Of a stretch of DNA of 64,000 bases, positions 50,901 to 60,400 are shown piece after piece (the first letter of the stretch is position 1; the number at the start of each line of letters is the position of its first letter). Origin of the DNA: Glandiceps talaboti (lineage: Eukaryota; Hemichordata; Enteropneusta; Spengelidae); the NCBI RefSeq assembly GCF_964340395.1, contig NC_135551.1, positions 1,424,001-1,488,000 on the forward strand, given 5' to 3'. Under the pieces are notes generated by a model, which saw nothing but the letters and a program-made list of their open reading frames with translations, ran no database searches and had not been told where the DNA came from. Made by a program: the position numbers and the translations under genes.

Positions 50901-53900
50901 TAGGAATATTAGTACTCATATCAACACAGTAATGATGTATAGGAATATTAGTACTCATATCAACACAGCAATGATCTATGGGAATATTAGTACTCATCAA
51001 CACAGTAATGATCTATAGGAATATTAGTACTCATATCAACACAGTAATGATCTATAGGAATATTAGTACTCATATCAACATAGTAATGATGTATAGGAAT
51101 ATTAGTACTCATATCAACACAGTAATGATCTATAGGAATATTAGTACTCATATCAACACAGTAATGATATATAGGAATATTAGTACTCATATCAACACAG
51201 TAATGATCTATAGGAATATTAGTACTCATATCAACATAGTAATGATCTATAGGAATATTAGTACTCATATCAACACAGTAATGATCTATAGGAATATTAG
51301 TACTCATATCAACACAGTAATGATCTATAGGAATATTAGTACTCATATCAACACAGTAATGATCTATAGGAATATTAGTACTCATATCAACACAGTAATG
51401 ATCTATAGGAATATTAGTACTCATATCAACACTAATGATCTATAGGAATATTAGTACTCATATCAACATAGTAATGATCTATAGGAATATTAGTACTCAT
51501 ATCAACATAGTAATGATCTATAGGAATATTAGTACTCATATCAACACAGTAATGATGTATAGGAATATTAGTACTCATATCAACATAGTAATGATGTATG
51601 GGAATATTAGTACTCATATCAACATAGTAATGATCTATAGGAATATTAGTACTCATATCAACACAGTAATGATGTATAGGAATATTAGTACTCATATCAA
51701 CATAGTAATGATCTATAGGAATATTAGTACTCATATCAACACAGTAATGATCTATGGGAATATTAGTACTCATATCAACACAGTAATGATGTATAGGAAT
51801 ATTAGGGACCGGTCAGTTTCTTCGGCCTGGGAGGGGGGGGGTGGATTGGTAGGGGGGGGGGGGGGGGGGGGTCACCCTGTTTTTGAAATTGGCAGTAGGG
51901 GGGTCATGCTGTTTTGAAAATTGTGGATAGGGGGGGTCATTGTGTTTTAAATTGTGATGGAAGAAAAAAATCCTTTCTACAATGGTATATAGCCTTGTCT
52001 GAAATGTGGTAAATGTCAATATTTGTTCTTGTCCCTGTTTCTTACATGATTTCTTTAATATTACATGTACTTATTAGTTCAAACATAACTATACATATAC
52101 ATATACATGTATTACCTAGCTACCACACTAGTTACAGAACATGTCATGTAAATGCTTGGCTGTTTCACAATCAATGCTTCACTTATATTGCACTTTAGGG
52201 CAAAAGTGAACTTGTGACTTGAAGGTTTCGTAATGGCAATTTTCATAGATAGTTTATAAATGAAGTTAATCTAAATTGTTCTACTCGTCATGTTATTGAC
52301 ACTACAAATCACCACATCTCATCAGATTCCAGTTTCTATTATACACTAGGTATGACCACCTAAAGTTGTCTAACATACCGGTGACTTTATTATACATATA
52401 TTAATGCCCCTATACTATATGTTACATGTCTATTTTATGTGATATAGGAAACTCATTTAAAATGTACGTTTAGGTTAGCTTTTCGAAGCGTGGAAATACT
52501 ACCTCAAAGGTTATGAATAACCTAAACATTGCCTTAGTATCTCAAGCAAAAAACTCCATATCTGCCAGGGGGAAAACCCCAAGGACTTCCTCACCCCCAG
52601 AGGTCACTCATGCATTCAACCAACAATCAGATGCACCAACAGCCTTTTTACTGTCATAATGGTATTAAACTTTTCTGAAATATTTTCACCTATTCTAATT
52701 TGAGATGATATTGTCTTTTCAAGATGTGAAATGTTTGCCAAGATAGTCTAAAATTGCCTTAATCTCCAAATCTCCCCTACCAATGATACTACCATTAGAT
52801 GTGCTGACCTACATATGATGCCATTTAACTTTTTAAGAACATATTTCAACCCTTAGTGTAAGTTATAAAGAATAGTTTCTGATACTTGCTGTCTTGTAAA
52901 GCATGGATTAAGTTATTGCTTGAAGGGTCTAAATAGCGTAAATATTATGAATAACCTAAACATTATATAGACAATTATTGGCTGGCCTATAGACAATTAT
53001 TGGCTGGCCTATAGACAATTATTGGCTGGCCTATAGACAATTATTGGCTGGCCTATAGACAATTATTGGCTGGCCTATAGACAATTATTGGCTGACATAT
53101 AGACATCTACAGGCTGACATCTAGACATCCATGGGTTGACCTATTGACATCTATACATATAGGCTGACCTATAGACATTTACAGGCTGACCTATAGACAT
53201 CTATAATCTGACCTATAGACAACTAGAGGCTGGGACCTATAGACATCTATAGGCTGACCTATAGACATCTATAGGTTGGCATATATACATCTACAGGCTG
53301 GCCTATAGACATCTATATGCTGACCTATAGACACCTATTGACTGACTTATAGATATCTATAGGCTGGCTCTTCTCATTGGGGGCTAATAACAACTCTGAA
53401 ATAAAGTAAACCTACTAAATCATATTTATTCCCAAGAAGAAGTACTGGAATTGATTTTGGATCAGCCTTGATGTAGTCGGTTACAACAGCAACTGCCCCT
53501 GTGTCATCTTTCACGGTTCTCTTTTTGGTAATGACGGCATGATTGAGTATATCTTGTTTCCAGCTACCAGCCAGTTCAATGCTTTCAATGTCCGACAGGT
53601 CCACAACAACTACGAGTCAAGCAAAGAGAAAAATTATCATGTTTGACTTACCAAACATATTGCAATAATACCACACACTTCAAATCAGTATTTTTTCTGG
53701 TATTTACTCTCTGGTAATCGGTAAATTTACTAAGATAGAGACAAAGTAAAAACATTGTCATATTACTTGTTGTTACAATGTTATGACTGAAAAGCCATAA
53801 AATTTACGTCCTACGCTGTCCCCACGATCTGCTGTACAGAGAGCTACTTCCGCATTCCAGACCTCAAAGCTAATGGTGCCATACGTAACCTCTCATGAAT

Positions 53901-54410
53901 ATTTATTAAAATACGTCATCTTCGGCTTCACCCGGAGAGATTTTTCCACATTCGGACTAATCCTTTGACATGAAAAAACGTCTTGGCGGGAAGTACCCGG
54001 ATGGCAATGTAGTTGTATGGTAATTCTTCGAATATGCATATGCCTCACATAGTAAAAACCTAGACATGATTAAAATCTCATCATCATTTGAAATATTTGA
54101 TTTAAAAAGGTATGAAGATAACCCAAATTTGGCTATTTGACCTTTGACCTTTGAAAAGACTTCCAAGGTCAAAGGTCAGGATTTAAAAAACAAAAGCTCA
54201 TATTTGATAATATGTGTGTAGGCACTTGAATCCAAAGTGATGTATATTGTAAAATTTAACAACAAATGTGGATGCCATTCGGCCATATTTGATTTAGTCT
54301 TAGGGACTGGTCAGTTTCTTCAGCTGGGGGTGGGGGGTGGGGGTGGGTGGATTCTTAAATTGGGCCAACAAAAAGTCACTGATCCCCCTATCTGCAAAAC
54401 CACAAACAGG

Positions 54411-54442
<32 letters not shown>

Positions 54443-57400
54443 ATATCAGTTAATTCTAAAACATGATGACCCCCTCCCGTATATATAATATTCACATGAC
54501 AGGTATTTTTTGATTGTGACTCAGTGTGGACTGCTTGACTGTCTTGCATCTACTTTATAAGATCCCGGGTTAGCACTATCATAATTATAATTATTGACTA
54601 CACAGGGTAAATATATTCCAAAAGGAGTTTAATAGCATCTTGACAGTGAAAGGTATAGGAATGCTTAAGCAGGGAATATGTATATCTCTTATGGGGGGGG
54701 GGGGGTCCTAGGTGATCTCCCCCTAGAAGCCCTGGAGGTTTTTTACTCTGAAAAATCCATTTTGAGACTATTCAGGCCCTTTCAGACAATGATTTCCAAG
54801 CTTTACAAGACAGCACCAACATGTGAAAAGCAACTACACAGGGTTGAAATACTTTAAATTTGAAATATACTTTGATAGCATCTTGACAGTAAAAGAGGAA
54901 GAGCTTGAGACTGGGATATGTCCACCTCATGTAGTGGGGGGGGGGGGGGTTCCTAGGGGATCTCCCCCTAGAAGTCCTGGAGGTTTTTTACTCTGAAAAA
55001 TCCATTTTGAGACTATTCAGACCCTCTCAGACAATGATTTCCAAGCTTTACAAGACAGCACCAACATGTGAAAAGCAACTACACAGGGTTGAAATACTTT
55101 TGAAATATACTTTGATAGCATCTTGACAGTAAGAGAGGAAGAGCTTGAGACTGGGATATGTCCACCTCATGTGGGGGGTCCGAGGGGGATTTTTACTTTA
55201 AAAGCCAATATTTAGACTATTCAGACCCTTTCAAGCAATAACTTAATCTACGTTTTACAAGGCAGCACCATCAAGTATCAGAAACTATTCTTTATAACTC
55301 ACATAGGGTTGAAATATGTTCTTAATCAGTTAAATGGCATCATTACATTGATGTAGTAAAGGTCAGCACATCTAATGGTAGTATCATTGGTAGGGGAGAT
55401 TTGGAGTTTAAGGCAATTTTAGACTATCTTGGAAAACATTTCACATCTTTAAAAGACAATATCATCTCAAATTACAATAGGGTGAAAATATTTCAGAAAA
55501 GTTTAATACCATTATGACAGTAAAAAGGTTGTTGGTGCATCTGATTGTTGGTTGAATGCATGAGTGACCTCTGGGGGTGAGGGAGTCCTTGTGGGTTTTC
55601 CCCCTGGCAGGTCTGCAGTTTTTTGCTTCTATTAAGGCAATGTTAAGGTTATTCATAGCCTTTGAGGTAATATTTCCAAGCTTCGAATAGCTAACATAAA
55701 TGTCAGTTTTAAATGAGTTTCCCATGTCACATAAAAATGGCCCCCTAATATTGGTATAGTGGCATTAATATTGCGTATATAGTAAAGTCATCGGTATGTT
55801 AGAGAACTTTAGGTGGTCATACCTAGTGTATAATAGAAACTGGAAAGTATATTAATCCCTTATGACAGTTCATAGTCACGAGTAGGGAACATTTTAGATT
55901 AACTTCTTTTATAAACTATCTATGAAGATTACCATTACGAAACCTTCAAGTTCACTTTTGCCCCAAAGTGCAATGTAAGTGAAGCACTGATTGTGAAACA
56001 GCCAAGCATTTACATGACATGTTCTGTAACTAGTGTGGTAGCTAGGTAATACATGTATATTTATAGTTATGCTTGAACCAGTAAGTAATATTAAAGAATT
56101 CATGTAAGAAACAGGGAGAAGAACAAATATTTACATGTATCACATTTCAGACAAGGCTATATGCCATTTTAGAAAAAGGATTTTTTTTCTTCCATCACAA
56201 TCCAAAACACAATGACCCCCCCCCCCCCCCATCCACAATTTTGAAAACAGCATGACCCCCCTACTGCCAATTTCAAAAACAGGGTGACCCCCTCCCAATC
56301 CACCCCCCCCCCCCCACCCCCCAGGCCGAAGAAACTGACCGGTCCCTTAAAACAAACTGGCGTGCATAATATGTCACACATAGTATGTTCCTTTGTGCTA
56401 GGTTTGGGTATGATCGGTTGGTGCATGCCAGAGATAGGGTATAAATTAACACACAACAAATATGGCTGCCATTCGATCATATTTGATTCGGTCGTAAAAC
56501 AAAGTGGCGTGCATATGTCACACATAATATGTTGCTAGGTTTGGTTGAAATCAGTTGGTGCAAGCCAAATATATGTGGGTGAACATGCATGGATGAACAG
56601 AACCCAATGTATAATCCCCTCCGGGCGGTGCCTGTTGGGGACCAATGTTGTTGTTGTATTTTATTTATTAACGTATCCTACATGTATGTGGACTTAAAGT
56701 ATACATTTGTTTATATGGTCTGGTACTATTGTTATTAAAACTTGCCACACCCAGCCCCTTGGGCTTATAAGACACAAATCCAACTTGTTGCAAAATAAAA
56801 CTAATAATGAACATGGTTGAGTGAAAAATGCAGAAATATGAAAAAGTTACAAAATCTCATGATAGGTCAAGTTGTGTTCTGTGGCTCAGTAGTAAGTCGA
56901 TCAAGGTATTTTTTTGTATGTAAAATGCACATGTGAACAATATCCCACCAGAACATAAGTGATGCTCCAGTAGGCCAATCAAATGGTTCACTGCAGATCA
57001 TATGAAGAAAAATAAAAAGAATTAACAGTTATGACCTAGTCAGGAGGAAACCATGCAACTGGCCTTTGATGGCTTGGAGTCCAGTGCCAGAGATGTCACC
57101 AACAACATAATCAGGAAGACTGTTCCATATCTGGACAGCTGAGTGGATGAAGTTTCTGTCCAGTGAGTAGGTTCTGGCATCTGGGATGGTGAGTGCATGA
57201 TCTGGCATGGATGTACTGGACTGAGTCTCACACCATCTATCCAGTGGAGGAGGAAGCAATATGGTATACAAGCTAGACAGATCTGTTGGACACTGCCTGG
57301 TGTGCATTTTTGTACAGTACTGACACTGCAGCATAATTTGGCATCTATGGGTCAGACTAGGAATGGAATTTATTGAGTGCAGGCAGTGGCTTCGTCAACA

Positions 57401-60400
57401 CCTACATCTGTATGATCTTGAGTGACTTCTTCTGGATGTTGTTGAGTTGGCTGAGACTAGTTGAGGGAGCATTTATCCAACACAGAGATGCATATTCCAT
57501 GACACTGTGGCCTTGTGCTTTCTATACAGTTACTCTGCCTATAGGGTCAAGTTTGTTGGATACTTTTCTCCAGCTCTGGTGGTAATGGATAAGATATGTT
57601 TGGACCAAGCAAGCTTGCTATCAATGGTTACACCTAGAATTTCAAGCTCGTCCTTCACGGCTAGCTGACAGTCTCCAAAGTACAAATTCAATTTGGATGT
57701 GGTTCACTTTCTTGATATTATCATCAACTTACACTTTGTTGGCTCAAAGGTTACCTTCTATCTGTCAGCCCAAGCTTTCATCCTGTCAAGATCTCTATTG
57801 AGACTAACTGCAACTGCGTTGCTGTCCTTTGGTGAGTGTATTGGAGCAAACAGTATTGAGTCATCAGCATACATGTAGAGTTCGTTCTCTACAAGATCTA
57901 CAAGATCATCAATGAAGGTATGGGGATTTTAGCCCGACCATTATGGCCCGACTGACTGTGATTTTCATCAGAAAAGTAGACACTTCATTCTGTAGTCATA
58001 ACATTTCCGTTGTTTATGTGAGGGTTTATCTGCAGCTTGTGTGTTGTTTTGACATGGATTAGTGATGAATTTACATCTATTGTCTATTGCTGTGATTGTT
58101 GTACATGTATTTTAGAAGGGAGTATGTATAACAGGCCTGAGATAGTCAACACAAAACCCATGTCATGTAGTTCTAATTTCTCATAACATTCTGTCAGTTG
58201 AATGGCACACAATGCATGTATTTTTGGTCGATTGAAATCATAATGATTTTGTTCACAAGGGAATTAATTGTTATTTGTTTACAACAACGTGGTGACAAGT
58301 AGCAACACAGGGAAACAATGTGTTTCTATATAGGGATTCTATTTATTCCATATGCCAATACAATATCCTGGTAAGATGATAACAACCGACCTATCAATCA
58401 AAATAGCTCCACTGGTTTTTTTGTTCTTTGTCTTTCTTTTTGTAATATGTGTAGAAGTGGTTCTGCTGTTCAGTTCTTCCAGTTTCACAATGCTGTTTTG
58501 TTTTATCAAAGTAATAAAGTGGTTACATAAAGAAAATTGGTAAAATATTGTACTTTTATATTATAGTCCACTCATAAGGACCAAGTATTGTGATTACATA
58601 CAGCACTTACAATAATTAGAATCACCTACAATTATGATGGATATTGGATCGTATCACAATGAAAATGGATATGCACATGTATGTCATAGAACACTGTCCT
58701 AATACCAACTTTGAATGAGATCTGTTCAAGCATGTCTGAGTTATGGATTTAGACAGGGAAAATTTGCAAACAAAATGGCTGCAAGGCGGCCATATTGGAT
58801 CGTATCATGAAACAAATTGACGTGCATATGTATGCCATTGTATGTTGCCCCTGTACCAAGTTTGAAAAAAATCGGTCCAGGCATCTCCAAGAAACGGCTT
58901 TTTTATAAATACTCTACATGGTTTGTATCTATGATTAGAATCACCTACAATTATGAATACTCTACATGGTTTGTATCTATAATTAGAATCACCTACAATT
59001 ATAAATACTCTACATGGTTTGTATCTATGATTAGAATCACCTACAATTATAAATACTCTACATGGTTTGTATCTATGATTAGAATCACCTACAATTATGA
59101 ATACTCTACATGGTTTGTATCTATGATTAGAATCACATACAATTATGAATACTCTACATGGTTTATATCTATGATTAGAATCACTTACAATTATGAATAC
59201 TCTACATGGTTTGTATCTATGATTAGAATCACCTACAATTATAAATACTCTACATGGTTTGTATCTATGATTAGAATCACCTACAATTATGAATACTCTA
59301 CATGGTTTGTATCTATGATTAGAATCACCTACAATTATAAATACTCTACATGGTTTGTATCTATGATTAGAATCACCTACAATTATAAATACTCTACATG
59401 GTTTGTATCTATGATTAGAATCACCTACAATTATGAATACTCTACATGGTTTGTATCTATGATTAGAATCACCTACAATTATGAATACTCTACATAGTTT
59501 GTATCTATGATTAGAATCACCTACAATTATGAATACTCTACATGGTTTGTATCTATAATTAGAATCACCTACAATTATGAATACTCTACATGGTTTGTAT
59601 CTATAATTAGAATCACCTACAATTATGAATACTCTACATGGTTTGTATCTATGATTAGAATCACCTACAATTATAAATACTCTACATGGTTTGTATCTAT
59701 GATTAGAATCACCTACAATTATGAATACTCTACATGGTTTGTATCTATGATTAGAATCACCTACAATTATGAATACTCTACATGGTTTGTATCTATGATT
59801 AGAATCACCTACAATTATAAATACTCTACATGGTTTGTATCTATGATTAGAATCACATACAATTATAAATACTCTACATGGTTTGTATCTATGATTAGAA
59901 TCACCTACAATTATAAATACTCTACATGGTTTGTATCTATGATTAGAATCACCTACAATTATGAATACTCTACATGGTTTGTATCTATGATTAGAATCAC
60001 CTACAATTATGAATACTCTACATGGTTTGTATCTATAATTAGAATCACCTACAATTATGAATACAGTACTCTACATGGTTTGTATCTATAATTAGAATCA
60101 CCTACAATTATGAATACTCTACATGGTTTGTATCTATGATTAGAATCACCTACAATTATAAATACTCTACATGGTTTGTATCTATAATTAGAATCACTTA
60201 CAATTATGAATACTCTACATGGTTTGTATCTATCAATATTCTACATTGTTTGTGATATATGAAGTCAACATTTTTGTTAATATTGTTATATTATGTTTTG
60301 TTATTGTTTATTAAGGTGTCCTATTTGGACTTAACAAATTATATAATACTTAAATAAAATTTACAAAAAAAAGAGCCACATCAGCTATTAACTTTTATTT

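Noticed and set aside
50303-51917. ORFs of 80-160 codons on both strands
   Set aside because: Frames of the 39-bp minisatellite, whose period is a multiple of three.
58817-60091. Plus ORFs of 226 and 194 codons with IRITYNYEYSTWFVSM repeats
   Set aside because: Artefact of the 48-bp array; no start context, splice sites or composition typical of a gene.
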